NCBI GenBank assembly: GCA_020881915.1
Contig: JAJFPB010000011.1
Location: 2,106,086 to 2,170,085 of the forward strand
Direction: 5' to 3'
Source of the DNA: Paramyrothecium sp. XJ0827
Taxonomy: Eukaryota > Ascomycota > Sordariomycetes > Hypocreales > Stachybotryaceae
DNA: 64,000 nucleotides
Of the stretch, positions 42,036 to 51,331 are shown piece by piece. Numbering within the stretch: position 1 is the stretch's first letter; the number at the start of each line of letters is the position of its first letter. The notes under the pieces were generated by a model. It made no database searches. It was not told where the DNA came from and worked only from the letters and a program-made list of their open reading frames with translations. The translations under genes and the position numbers were made by a program.

Positions 42036-43592
42036 CAGTGATGTGTAATTGTCGCACCCGACAGTTTCGACTGAGCGACTCATGCGGTCCTCCACACAGC
42101 ACGCACTTTGGTTCGACCGCTTGGCAATCTCGATGGCGGTGACCCGTGTCCGCGCACTTGCCGCATCGTTGTGTCTTGCCGCAAGCAAAAGCTTTGTGGC
42201 CAGTCTCCCAGCAGTTGTAGCACTGAGCAGGGCCTTGGCGCCGCTCGAAGACGTTGGTGCTGGCCGACTCACCAGCCAGGTGGAAGTACCTCTCTTCAAG
42301 CAGCCGTCGCGCATCGCTGGCTTTGGTGACATAGATCACCATCGATCCGTACGTCTTGCCGTTCTCCTTGTCGCTGAGCCAGTGCATCTTGGCAATCGTC
42401 ACCTCATTCTCTCTTCCTAGTGCCTCTTCCGCACCTGGCAGGACGTTGCCGGATGAGTCCAGAACCACCGTCCTGTTTGCACCGTCGACCTTAACCGGAT
42501 ATAGCTGATCTCGGAGGACTCGAGCACCTTTGACTACAGTTTTCTCTGCCACGTCCTTGACAAGCTGCATCTCTTCTTCGTCTCGGCATATTACCTTGAT
42601 GCGGTCCGGGTTTCTCGCATCTTTCACCACGGCTGCGCACCTCCAGCTTTCTCGGCCGTCCCTTGCCCGTACCTTCTCTTCGATTGCTTGACGCACTCTC
42701 CGACTTGCACCTTGCCTCTGTCCTCTTGAATGACTCGCGACGTGTCGATGGTGCAGAACAGGGTATCCGTGAATGAGGATGGTGTCGTGCGCATGGATGA
42801 GAGCGTACGGACGTTGCTCGGCTGGCTTGTGGGTGGGGAACGGGCTACATCTGCATACGATGGCTGTGGGCTTGTCTGAGCGCTGCTGGCGATAGTATCG
42901 GCCATCACATGCAGCTGCTCCTTCACCTGTTGCATTTCCTCCTTCACTTGTTTAATCTCCTCTGCTGTCTGGGCTTGAACCTTTGTAAGCTCCTTCATCA
43001 CTTCCTCTCGCAATTGCTCCATGTCTCTCGCAGTCTGTTCTCGCATGGTTCTAATTTGTTCGCTCATCTGCTCTCGCATTACCCTCAGCTGCCTGGTAGA
43101 CTGTTCATGCAGGCGTCTAAGCTCGTCTGATTTCTTCAGCTCTTCGGCTGCCTGCGTCTTGACCGCCTGGATTTCCTGCTGGAGCTGTCGGATCATCTCC
43201 AGCAGTTCGCCCATCATCTGCGTCGCCGTTCGCTGATTGCCCATCAACGCGTCCCAGAGTCTCTCAAGCATTTTCTTCTGCTCACCCATCAGATGGGCCG
43301 ACGTCTCCTGGAGCATCGCTCGGAGCATGACCTGCATCAACGACGCGTCGGTGCCCGTCGCGCCTTCCATCCTCTGTGGTTCTCCAGCCCTATCAGTCAG
43401 CGGAATCTCACCAGCATTCTCACTGACTTCCGACTGATCCGGGCCGATCTTGTTTGCTGCGCTGGTTTTCTTTGTCGCTGTCTGCAGCGTTTCCTGCAAT
43501 TTCGCCGTCGGCTTCGCAGGCCTCGAGGACCGACGCGCCGCCGCGACAGAATCCCCGCCTTGGACCAGGATCTCCCCAGCAGTCGCGTCCAT
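42025..43592 (-). pseudogene. LINE ORF1: coiled-coil and CCHC zinc-knuckle protein, frameshifted
   Basis: The start is probably the ATG at 43592 (MDATAGEIL). A long Gln/Glu/Met-rich coiled coil follows (LLEMIRQLQQEIQAVKTQ, MREQMSEQIRTMREQ). Near 42690 the frame shifts: one frame ends at 42624, and the other (to 42025) continues with an RNA-binding-like region and three CCHC-type knuckles (CYNCWETGHKAFAC, CGKCADTGHRHRDC, CVLCGGPHESLSRNC). ORF1 proteins package the LINE RNA. One indel breaks this copy. Confidence 0.85.
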
Positions 43593-43663
43593 TTCGCGGC
43601 AAAAACGCTCACGGCCTTGCCGGCTTCTAGCTCCCCCAAAAGATTGTAAAGATTGTAAAGATC

Positions 43664-43677
43664 CCCGGGCTACTCGA
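43664..43677. repeat. Right target-site duplication of the LINE
   Basis: cccgggctactcga, identical to 37956-37969. Host cyclin coding resumes immediately after it. Confidence 0.95.
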
Positions 43678-43928
43678 GGTTTCACGGTCTAGCTCAGACG
43701 CCAAAAGTAATTACAAATCCCCATGGCTACATAACACCCCCGGTTACACCCGGTCAGGCCGGAGTTTCAGCACCAGAAGACTCTCAACCTTGGCCACCGC
43801 AGAATCCCACCGCTCAGATGACGTGCGGTACCACCTTTCGGGGAGCAATCGACAGCGGTTCCGAATGCCAATATTGGGGTGGAGATGAGACCAGTATTCA
43901 GCTAAGCCTGTATGGTTGACCCACTTAC

Positions 43929-44228
43929 CAGGGACATCCAATGCCGGCCTCGACCAGTCCGTTCAACAGATACACCTCGTTGTCTTGCGTGATACTTTGC
44001 CCCTATGAGCGCAAAAGATTAGCGATGCTTAATCTCGACCTTCGTTTGGGCAGCCAAATATAGGATCGCTATATGAGAAGCACGCAGAGATAAGTCGTTG
44101 GATTGCCCCGAACACTGTTCTTTCTGCGATCCTTCCACTGGGACATCGCTGTCTTTCGGGGCGGGTTTCTGGTGCTCTTCTTCCCATAGCCACGTGGCCG
44201 TTTTCTGCTCTAGGTCCGAGTAAGTCAT
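43929..44228 (-). CDS. Possible exons of an unrecognised gene, convergent with the cyclin
   Basis: From the ATG at 44228 a 69-codon frame (MTYSDLEQKTATWLWEEEHQ) runs to 44019. A second protein-like exon fits at 44002-43929 (GQSITQDNEVYLLNGLVEAG), bounded by a CATAG acceptor and a GTAAGT donor. The donor joining the two pieces is unclear. The tail would lie close to the 3' end of the cyclin gene on the other strand. I do not recognise the family. Confidence 0.25.
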
Positions 44229-45105
44229 GTTACTCTTTCTCAGAGCCAAAAATCTTACGACTAGTCAGACTAGTCGAGCGCCGATGCGGAGGGTACTGCC
44301 CACATCCCCAATCGAACAAATGTAATTCGCTCGTCGTGGGCGCACTTGTGTTCGCTCGGTTTCAGGCCCACCCCTGGCTGCTTGTTACCTTCGACTTGCT
44401 TAGCATTGATGGTTCTGGTACCACGACTTGGGCAAAAGGGTGTCACGGGTCTCTTGGCTTATCTTTGTTAAAAGCATGAAGCTAGAAGACGATAACAGCT
44501 ATGTTACACTGGATTTGTCGGAGGTGCTGGTGATCCATCTGGATGTCCGCCGGAAGGAGTTGTTGGGTCACAAAAAATAGAGCAGGACTCCAGCGGACAC
44601 GACCCCCAAGGGGGCCCATGCTAATCCCCAATACGGATTCCATTCTAGCCAGAAGCAAGGTTTTGAGGACAATTCATACACGTGAAAAAATAAAAAGAGG
44701 AGAGGAACAAGCTCGGGATCCCCCCTCACTATTTCTAGCATATGATGCAGACATGCATGACCATTTGCGAAGGTAAATCACGCCGACAGCCTTGATTGAT
44801 TGACTGATTGATTGATGTATTTTCCGTCCAGCGGGAAGAGACACAGGGTCTGGCCGGGGAACGCCGACAGCCCGGGCCGGCTTTGATTCAATGTAGGGTA
44901 GGCTCAGATAGCTCATTTCACCTGCTTGCGACCGGCAGTTTCATTTGAAACGGTAAGATCGGGAAAGGCAGGTAGAAATGTGCCACCAGGGCCTCTAATG
45001 GCATTGTATATATAAAGCATCCGTTTTACGTTCCATGAGAATTATGTGAATGCAAATTTCAATGCTTCAAAGAACTTACAGTAACAACAATCCTTAACCT
45101 TCATC
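44229..45105. other. Intergenic, contains a micro LINE insertion
   Basis: No gene. It holds a 69-bp LINE-tail insertion at 44792-44860. The SDR promoter should be near its right end. Confidence 0.5.
44780..44872 (-). mobile_element. 69-bp severely 5'-truncated LINE tail with 12-bp target-site duplication
   Basis: acgccgacagcc occurs at 44780-44791 and again at 44861-44872. Between them lie a (ttga)n-type tetranucleotide repeat (44792-44816) and about 44 bp of unique sequence. Tail repeat, short unique part and flanking duplication match the product of an abortive target-primed reverse transcription in minus orientation. The tail differs from the full-length LINE (tgat against taga), so another family is likely. 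Confidence 0.75.
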
Positions 45106-46161
45106 ATGCTTCTTCGGTACCTTAAATTACCCATTTTCTCAGGCTGTCTTCTTTTCCTTTTCGAAAAGGTTCACAAAACACCGATTGCTTTGGTCTCCTC
45201 CCAGACTCTAGAGTGGCATCAATTCATGTCTTACAATCCTCACTACATTATCAAAATACTCCTGTGGTGTCATGTTATAGTGGCCGTAGTTGCCAAGCTC
45301 AATCGGTGCTTGAACGATACATGCTGCTCAGGTGGCCTGTCACACAGAATCTGCAGGGCCTGGTCTGGCTCTTGGTCCAACGAAGCTGAGTTGTGTGGTG
45401 AAGTGGTGGTTGTTACAGGTGGCTCCAGTGGTATCGGGATACGGCTCGTCGAGAGGATGCTTGAAATTGGACTGCAGGTGGCCGTTCTCGATATCCAGGA
45501 CTTACCAAAGGAGTTTGAGAATCAAGGACAGGTGCATTATTACCCCTGTGACGTGTCTGAGCCAGACTCCGTGGCGAAAGCTGCAGATATGGTCCGCTCA
45601 GATCTTGGACATCCGAGCATACTCATAAATAACGCCGGCATTGGTCAACAGGCAACTATTCTGAGTAGTTCCGACGCTGCAGTGAGGAGAACGTTTGAGG
45701 TCAAGTGCATCGCTCTGTGGCATACCACGAAACAATTCTTACCCTTCATGATCGAGCGGAATAAGGGCCATATTATCACCATGGCCAGTGTCGCCTCGTT
45801 CATTGGCATTCCCACGGCTGCAGATTACTCGGCTACCAAGGCAGGAGCCCTTGCCTTCCATGAAGCCTTGACCTTGGAGCTCAAACATTGCTACGAAGCA
45901 CCAAATGTACGGACAACAATTGTGCACCCTCATTTTGTGCGGACACCTCTACTCGATCGTGTCGCGACCCGTCTCAATCACTCATCTGGTGAATTACTCA
46001 CCACAGATGACATAGCCGAGGAAGTTTTAAGGAGAGTTAAGAGCCACAAGGGCGGTCAAGTAGTCATACCAAATCGCATGAGTTTCCTATCTGGCTTGAG
46101 AGCATGGCCGCTGTGGACTCAACAAATCATTCAAGATTTGGCTGCATCTTACGTACTGTAG
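45106..46161 (+). CDS. Short-chain dehydrogenase/reductase with N-terminal membrane segment
   Basis: An intronless ATG frame of 351 aa. The N-terminus has two hydrophobic stretches (LPIFSGCLLFLFEK and IIKILLWCHVIVAVVAKL) that could anchor it in the ER or a lipid-droplet membrane. The Rossmann glycine motif TGGSSGIG is at 104-111, NNAG follows, then a Ser in TMASVASFIG and the catalytic YSATK. It resembles retinol dehydrogenase/17-beta-HSD type SDRs that oxidise or reduce sterol, retinoid or fatty alcohol groups with NAD(P)(H). It lies about 600 bp upstream of a P450 on the same strand, so the two may act on the same lipid or isoprenoid. Confidence 0.85.
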   Translation: MLLRYLKLPIFSGCLLFLFEKVHKTPIALVSSQTLEWHQFMSYNPHYIIKILLWCHVIVAVVAKLNRCLNDTCCSGGLSHRICRAWSGSWSNEAELCGEVVVVTGGSSGIGIRLVERMLEIGLQVAVLDIQDLPKEFENQGQVHYYPCDVSEPDSVAKAADMVRSDLGHPSILINNAGIGQQATILSSSDAAVRRTFEVKCIALWHTTKQFLPFMIERNKGHIITMASVASFIGIPTAADYSATKAGALAFHEALTLELKHCYEAPNVRTTIVHPHFVRTPLLDRVATRLNHSSGELLTTDDIAEEVLRRVKSHKGGQVVIPNRMSFLSGLRAWPLWTQQIIQDLAASYVL

Positions 46162-46758
46162 CAGAATTCCGAGAAGACATGCTACCGGTACTTCCCCGCA
46201 TCCGTGCTTGATCTGATTACGATTATCCAGTGACTTGACAAATTGTGTACAGATAGGCATTCCCACACGTGCTACACTTTCAACAGCTCATTTGCAGACG
46301 CCTTTACCGAACCTGCCAGGAAGCCAAGTGGGTTCAAGATGGGTCTCGTTGGAAGTCAGCCTAGGCTGCTGTGTCGGTCTGGCCGCAGGGGGGTGTCATT
46401 AGTTACTTGGGAGCCGTGATGTTGAAGCAGGGGCGAACATCACCACTTGATACTGTGGAGCCAAAGCTACCAGGACATAGCACAGTTAGCCCTCAATTTG
46501 AAAGTCGCGTGAAATCTCTTGATTTACTCTAGCTCCGCACCTACTTGCGTGACACAGGACTTCTTATCTCACGTAATACATCGTTCATTTCTACGACAGA
46601 TGTCGGCATCCACACTGGAAAGTTATTAAAACTCATTCGGAGAAAACCAAAGGCCTGTCTTGAACTTCTCATGTTGCTATGTTGCTAAGAATACCTGTAC
46701 CGGTACCTCGTTTGTAGGCATATTTTATGAGATTGACGTAATTTTGTCGAAATCGAAA
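46162..46758. other. Spacer between SDR and P450 genes
   Basis: No frame of note. It should contain the P450 promoter. Confidence 0.5.
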
Positions 46759-48620
46759 ATGTTTGCCTTCAGTGTTGTGGTTCTCATTGTTTTTGCCGCA
46801 ACGGCACTTCGTGGTCTATTCCTTCTCTCGGCATGTTACAGATCGCCTCTGAAGGACGTACCCGGGCCAGATGTAGGCGATGCCATTCATGCAATTTCTT
46901 CCGTGGAGCAGTATTGACGATAAATCGATAGGATGGTGCGTTCTTTTTCGGACAGAGCCTCAAACTGATGAAGACGCCTTGGGCGCCGGAGCTATTCTGC
47001 CAGTGGTCGCGCGAGTGGCCGGACAGTCCCCTTATCCGATATATAAGCTTTGGCAATACCGAAAGCTTCCTCGTGAATGATGTCGAGGCTTATAAGGACG
47101 TTCTCACGAGAAGAAGCTCAAGCTTCGTCAAGCCTCGTGTGGCAAGGCTCTTTGCGCGAGACTTCATCGGCGATGGGTTGCCATTTGCCGAGGGCCGCTT
47201 ACATAAATCTCGACGGGCGAGTGTGGTCCGTGAGTGATAAGCAGACATTCCTTCCAAATCACTACAGGTTACCTGACGGTACACGCAAGGTTCCTTTTCG
47301 ACCAGCCAGATCAAGACCGACTTCCCCATAGTCAGGGCCAAAGCAGAACAGTTGGCTTCTGTTTTGCATGCAAAGAGAAATGCTTACGATATTGTGGAAG
47401 GTATCTTCGATGTGCCGAATCAATTGACGACGGAATTGGCTAACTGGTCTATACTCGCAAGTCGAGTCTGATGTCTGGAAGGCTGTGCTGGACGTAATAG
47501 GAGAGAAGATTTTCAGTATCGATTTCAACCACTTGGGGTCTAACGAAACCGCACTTTTCGAGTCCATCTCCTTCATTATGCAGCCGTCGCAGGTAAACTG
47601 CTTTATTCAGTATGTGAATATGGCATTCCCCATACGACGCCTGATTCCACGCGGAGAAGGCCGCAGCTTTCAACTTCATTCAGAAAAAGTGCGGGCAATA
47701 GTTCGGGACCTTGTCGACCAACGAAGGCTAGCAACAGAAAACTTGACGACTGAGAAACCGAAAACGGATCTGCTTGATCATCTACTTCAACACAACGATG
47801 AATCGTGGCGAGAGGAGGACCTTGTCGAATATGTACGTCGTTCGAACTATGAGGTAACGATTGATTGCTCCTGCTGATATTGATTGCAGCTACTGAATAT
47901 GTTGATTCTCGGTATGTTTATGGCCTCCCACTCCTGAGGGTGCCGGTGAAGACTCACTATACATCTACTTTCGCAGGACATGACACAACGGCTTGTTCGA
48001 TGATCTGGGCAATTCATGAGCTATCGCGCAGGCCCGAAGAACAAGAAAAGCTCCGGAAGGAAATTCAGAATGTATCGAACTCTGAACAAGCGTATACATA
48101 CGCCACGATTGATAAGCTACCTTACCTTCACAATTTTGTCCAAGAGGTCCTTCGTCTTTACTCTCCTGGTAAGAGAATGAGAAGTCCCGAGCCCCTAGAA
48201 TAAGACACAATCTTACTCACGTTAACCATCCAAGTGGCATTGGTACCTCGCGAAGCTTCCGAGGATGTAGAAATTGCTGGTCTTCACATCCCGCGAGGCA
48301 CGTTGCTTCAACTTTCGCCTACGGTCATCAATCGACATCCGAGCGTTTGGGGCGAGACTTCGATGGAGTTCGACTCAAGTCGATGGGAGCATCTTAACGG
48401 CCCGATGAGAGATGCCTACGCCTTCCAGACTTTTCATAATGGACCACGGATATGTCCTGGCAAGCAACTGGCCGTGATGGAAATCAAGTTGTTCATAGCA
48501 GAACTTGTCAAAAAGTTCGTACTTCAAGCAATCCATACCGAGGTGGAGATAGCGCAGCCTACGTTGACATTAAGGCCCAAAAACAAACTGACGGTGCGTC
48601 TATTGGACCGCAAGGAGTGA
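46759..48620 (+). CDS. Cytochrome P450 monooxygenase, seven exons
   Basis: Exons: 46759-46872, 46956-47229, 47290-47400, 47462-47832, 47890-47911, 47977-48168, 48235-48620. All six introns have GT..AG ends and the phases close to 489 aa. A membrane anchor is at residues 1-25 (FSVVVLIVFAATALRGLFLL), followed by a proline-rich hinge (KDVPGPD). The I-helix oxygen-binding motif GHDTTA is at about 298, the EVLR (ExxR) motif at about 354, and the heme loop FHNGPRICPG has Cys435 as the iron ligand. All essential P450 features are present. It would work in the ER with a reductase. The unusual fifth exon is only 22 nt. The first intron is the least certain because the region after the hinge is short. 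The SDR upstream suggests a shared substrate, which the sequence does not reveal. Confidence 0.85.
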
Positions 48621-48869
48621 CGCTGTACGCATCAGTGGCATATGGGTGGCGGCACAATAAGGGGTGTCAATTTGACCTGGACCATGTTATGTCTTCTTTG
48701 CCAATCGCAAAGGCAACTGAACTTGATAGACTACGAATAGCACGCCTATAGACATGACTCTGCAGCTCTAGTAGCCCCTTTGGGAACCTGGCATCTCGCA
48801 GCGTCCTCGTAGATGATAGATGCTTCTGACATTGTCATCGGCGTTGATTGGGGAGTTACATTAGGTTTC
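48621..48869. other. Convergent spacer between P450 and SUR7-like genes
   Basis: Short tail-to-tail interval, nothing else seen. Confidence 0.5.
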
Positions 48870-49640
48870 TTATGCGCCGAAACAAATCCCGAGCGGCCAG
48901 AGTATTGCCGCGAACGTGGCACAAGCAACACTTGCCCAGACGATGGCCAGATAGCTGCCACTTACTTGGCCGTGACCACCATGCCACCCACTGGATGCAT
49001 TTATAGCTCCTACCACCAGAATAGCCTGAGCTGTTGCGAGTGATGCAGCGACAGACATTATGACAACGATAAACCATGCGACAATCCAAGTAAAACAAGC
49101 AGCAAAACGACAGAGAAGGGAGAGAATGCCCATGCCAAGCCCGACAGCTAACGCGATGAGCGCAAAGACCATAAATAATTGCGTACATTTGGAAATCTTA
49201 ACGAAAATGACAAACGCGCCCTTGAGTTCTTTTGGAAGTTGATCCTTGAGTTCGATACTGGTACCTAGTTCTGGAATCGTGATGTGATTTAGTGAGTGCG
49301 AAGCCCAATCAAACTTAGCACTAGAGCACTGAGGAGCTCCACCGACCAGTGTCCTCCGGCAGAAGCCAAAGATGTTGACGTCGTAGCTTTGGGCGAGCCC
49401 AAGGTCATCCGCAGTGATGTTATGCTTGGGTCCTACCCGAGAGCTGTCATCATGATCGAAAACGTACGGCGCAACCTGGCTCAAGTCAATCGGCCTTATG
49501 GCCACATTTTCGGTGTCTAGATGGAACAGGTGGGAGCGGTTGTGGCTGACGCCACTTAGAGAAGAGACGCACAAAAGAGTGAGAGCAGCGATTGTGAGAA
49601 GGAAAGGCAAAATCACGAACAAAAGACGTCGAATGCCCAT
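48870..49640 (-). CDS. SUR7/PalI-family-like integral membrane protein
   Basis: An ATG frame of 256 aa. One N-terminal span (LLFVILPFLLTIAALTLLCV), a loop of ~130 residues with a C...C pair (FGFCRRTLVGGAPQC), then three spans (LFMVFALIALAVGLGMGILSL, FTWIVAWFIVVIMSVAASL, SGSYLAIVWASVACATFAAIL). The loop FGFCR..C is reminiscent of the SUR7 family Cys pair, and the arrangement fits SUR7/PalI proteins of the plasma membrane (eisosome, wall or ambient pH roles). No C-terminal cytoplasmic tail remains, so a further exon could be missing. Confidence 0.7.
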   Translation of the reverse strand: MGIRRLLFVILPFLLTIAALTLLCVSSLSGVSHNRSHLFHLDTENVAIRPIDLSQVAPYVFDHDDSSRVGPKHNITADDLGLAQSYDVNIFGFCRRTLVGGAPQCSSAKFDWASHSLNHITIPELGTSIELKDQLPKELKGAFVIFVKISKCTQLFMVFALIALAVGLGMGILSLLCRFAACFTWIVAWFIVVIMSVAASLATAQAILVVGAINASSGWHGGHGQVSGSYLAIVWASVACATFAAILWPLGICFGA

Positions 49641-50819
49641 TAGACCGTTTAACTCTTGGATTAGAATCCAACATCAAGGCATACACTCGACGTATTCTTA
49701 TATGATAAGATAGCGAGCTGTAAAAAGGTAGTACCGTAATAGCGTCTCTATGATAGCGAAAACTGCTTCCGCAAAAATGCATGGACATGGAGACCAAAAC
49801 TCCAAATCGTTTATTTAAACTTATGCTATCCTACATCCGGAATTGTTACTGTTCCAAATCTTTACATGATTGCTACCCCACAAATTACTGTTCCCATTGA
49901 TCGATCACCCCTTTGCAGGACTTAATTGAGTCTATTCTTCGGAACCTGGCCGTACCCTCGGGTAACGTGCTGTACGCCCATGTTTTCTGTGGCTCATCCA
50001 CTGTAGGTGGCTCATAGTTTGTATTCTTGTTTTCCTTTGGGCCACGTATGTCTTTTAAAAATTGGATGATCCCTCTCCATGATTGCCGGCACCATGTCAT
50101 TGAGTTGAAAACCATCTTTTGAGGAATGTAATTGTACAACTTTCTATGATTTGCCATGGCGCCCCGAGGCTGTGCAAAGTTGCCTTGAGAATGGGGGAAT
50201 TCGATTGCTATGAGGGTGCCCGCGTAATATATGGTTATTGTACCACAGCATTGGGGTTTTGTGTAGCAATTACGGCACTGTTGTTTTGTGGCTTCTTCTC
50301 AGACTTAGGGCGCGCCTTGCTAGTTATATCACGGTCACTTTTGCCAAGGACGCGTACTGTTAGTCTTAACGGTGTCATCATGCACTTTTAGCGCGTCGCT
50401 TCAAGTGGTCCCATAAATGTACTATTTTGAGTACCCACATAGCCCCGGGATTTGAGGTAATGGGTTCGGGAGCGGGTGTGACACTGTCACATGCAAGCGA
50501 GTCAAGTATTAATCGCTCACTCACAACAGTGTGCGTCTAGCCGCAGTGGGATCAGTTCCACAAGGTATGTTTTGATCCGGGCTGATCAACCCCAACACTC
50601 AGCGAATCCAGCGTAACAAATAGCCCCGAAGCCATGTCAATCCGAACCAATAGGGAGAGTATGTACTCTACCAATACCGACATATGTGTCTGACCATGTC
50701 GAAGCAATGGCCTAAAGGTCTGAGCGTTGCAACGATACATATTCATCCCAGTCTCCGTGCGCCTTGCCTGCTTCTCCGTAGTTACCATCCACAGTCGACC
50801 CGGTCGTACTCTCGGTAAA
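49641..50819. other. No confident gene
   Basis: Two small frames overlap head to head near 50150: 49885-50157 (minus) and 50194-50391 (plus, with one hydrophobic span). Neither has family features; the minus one is listed separately as a weak candidate. Confidence 0.4.
49885..50157 (-). CDS. Weak 90-aa ORF candidate
   Basis: An ATG frame with a basic, aromatic-rich N-terminus (KLYNYIPQKMVFNSMTWCRQSW). No signal peptide, span or motif. It could be chance or a single exon. Listed for completeness only. Confidence 0.2.
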   Translation of the reverse strand: MANHRKLYNYIPQKMVFNSMTWCRQSWRGIIQFLKDIRGPKENKNTNYEPPTVDEPQKTWAYSTLPEGTARFRRIDSIKSCKGVIDQWEQ

Positions 50820-51331
50820 ATGAGTGATGAACGGAATCTAGAGCTACTCAAGCACACAATCATGCGTTTTTGGCCAAGTCTCAGCCCCGAGCTACAAGGA
50901 AGGCTTGTTGAGTTTGTTTTAGGCCTCAAAGAACACCGAAGATTGAGTGTCTTTGAGCAGGATGGTTTTTCCACCGAGGTAATGAGCTGATTGACGCTTG
51001 TGTTATCGTGTCTAATCGTGCCCAGAACTCGGACAGTTGCGGCAACACTCTCGCTCCACAGGTCGAGATGACTGACGAAGGCTATTCGACGCAATTTGAA
51101 TCGTACCCTTCTTCTGTCAACGAGTCCTGGCTGGATCATTCAACTGATTCGCATTGGGACTCTGATACCGAGACAGTGATCGGATCTGACACTCTCTCAA
51201 TGGCGGAACTTCCCGATCTAGAGGTTCGGTCCCTGTGGCATAACGAATTTTCATACACTGATTCTAAGACCCAGGAATGCAACGACGGCGCCACGAATAT
51301 TGAGAGTGCTGGACAAGGGATGAAATCATGA
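50820..51331 (+). CDS. Unrecognised 154-aa protein, two exons
   Basis: Exon 50820-50978 (MSDERNLELLKHTIMRFWPS) and exon 51026-51331, with a 47-nt intron carrying a GTAATG donor and a CCCAG acceptor after a CTAAT branch-like box. The phases close. The first exon is helical (LSPELQGRLVEFVLGL) and the second is acidic and Ser/Thr/Asp-rich (WLDHSTDSHWDSDTETVIGSD). No motif known to me. The clean join supports a real gene. Confidence 0.5.

Larger units (their letters stand above)
37970..43663 (-). mobile_element. Tad-like non-LTR retrotransposon (LINE), about 5.7 kb, near full length
   Basis: Flanked by a 14-bp target-site duplication. Read on the minus strand it has ORF1 (coiled coil, zinc knuckles), then ORF2 (AP-endonuclease, reverse transcriptase, RNase H-like region, terminal Cys/His finger). 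The 3' end is a tetranucleotide repeat (tagatagatagatagatag on the plus strand, 37970-37988) in place of poly(A), as known for some I/Tad-group elements. The 5' end at 43663 carries a short direct repeat (tacaatcttt twice on the minus strand). ORF1 and the endonuclease-RT junction each have a frameshift. Confidence 0.92.
36981..43919 (+). pseudogene. Cyclin gene (G1/S CLN/puc1-like), split near its 3' end by a LINE
   Basis: Exon 1 is 36981-37160 and the intron is 37161-37215 (55 nt). Exon 2 begins at 37216. The cyclin box is clear: LIDFLVEAHSAFSLRPETLF, LNLLDRYCSKR, SIALLIAAKYSDRKG, DTLDWTIGHPT. The cyclin would bind and activate a CDK. At 37969 the frame enters the LINE tail and stops at 37980 with three foreign codons, giving 314 aa. 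On the other side of the LINE the same frame continues from 43678 (SRFHGLAQTPK, then a Pro/Thr-rich tail with ITPPVTPG) to TGA at 43917-43919. The uninterrupted protein would have about 391 aa. The truncated product keeps the whole cyclin box, so it may still be functional but without its C-terminal tail, which in G1 cyclins often carries turnover signals. Confidence 0.85.

Noticed and set aside
46660..48751. The P450 first looked like a pseudogene because the fragments lie in different frames
   Set aside because: Six GT..AG introns of 57-83 nt, with phases that sum exactly to 490 codons including the stop, explain all frame changes. The gene is intact.
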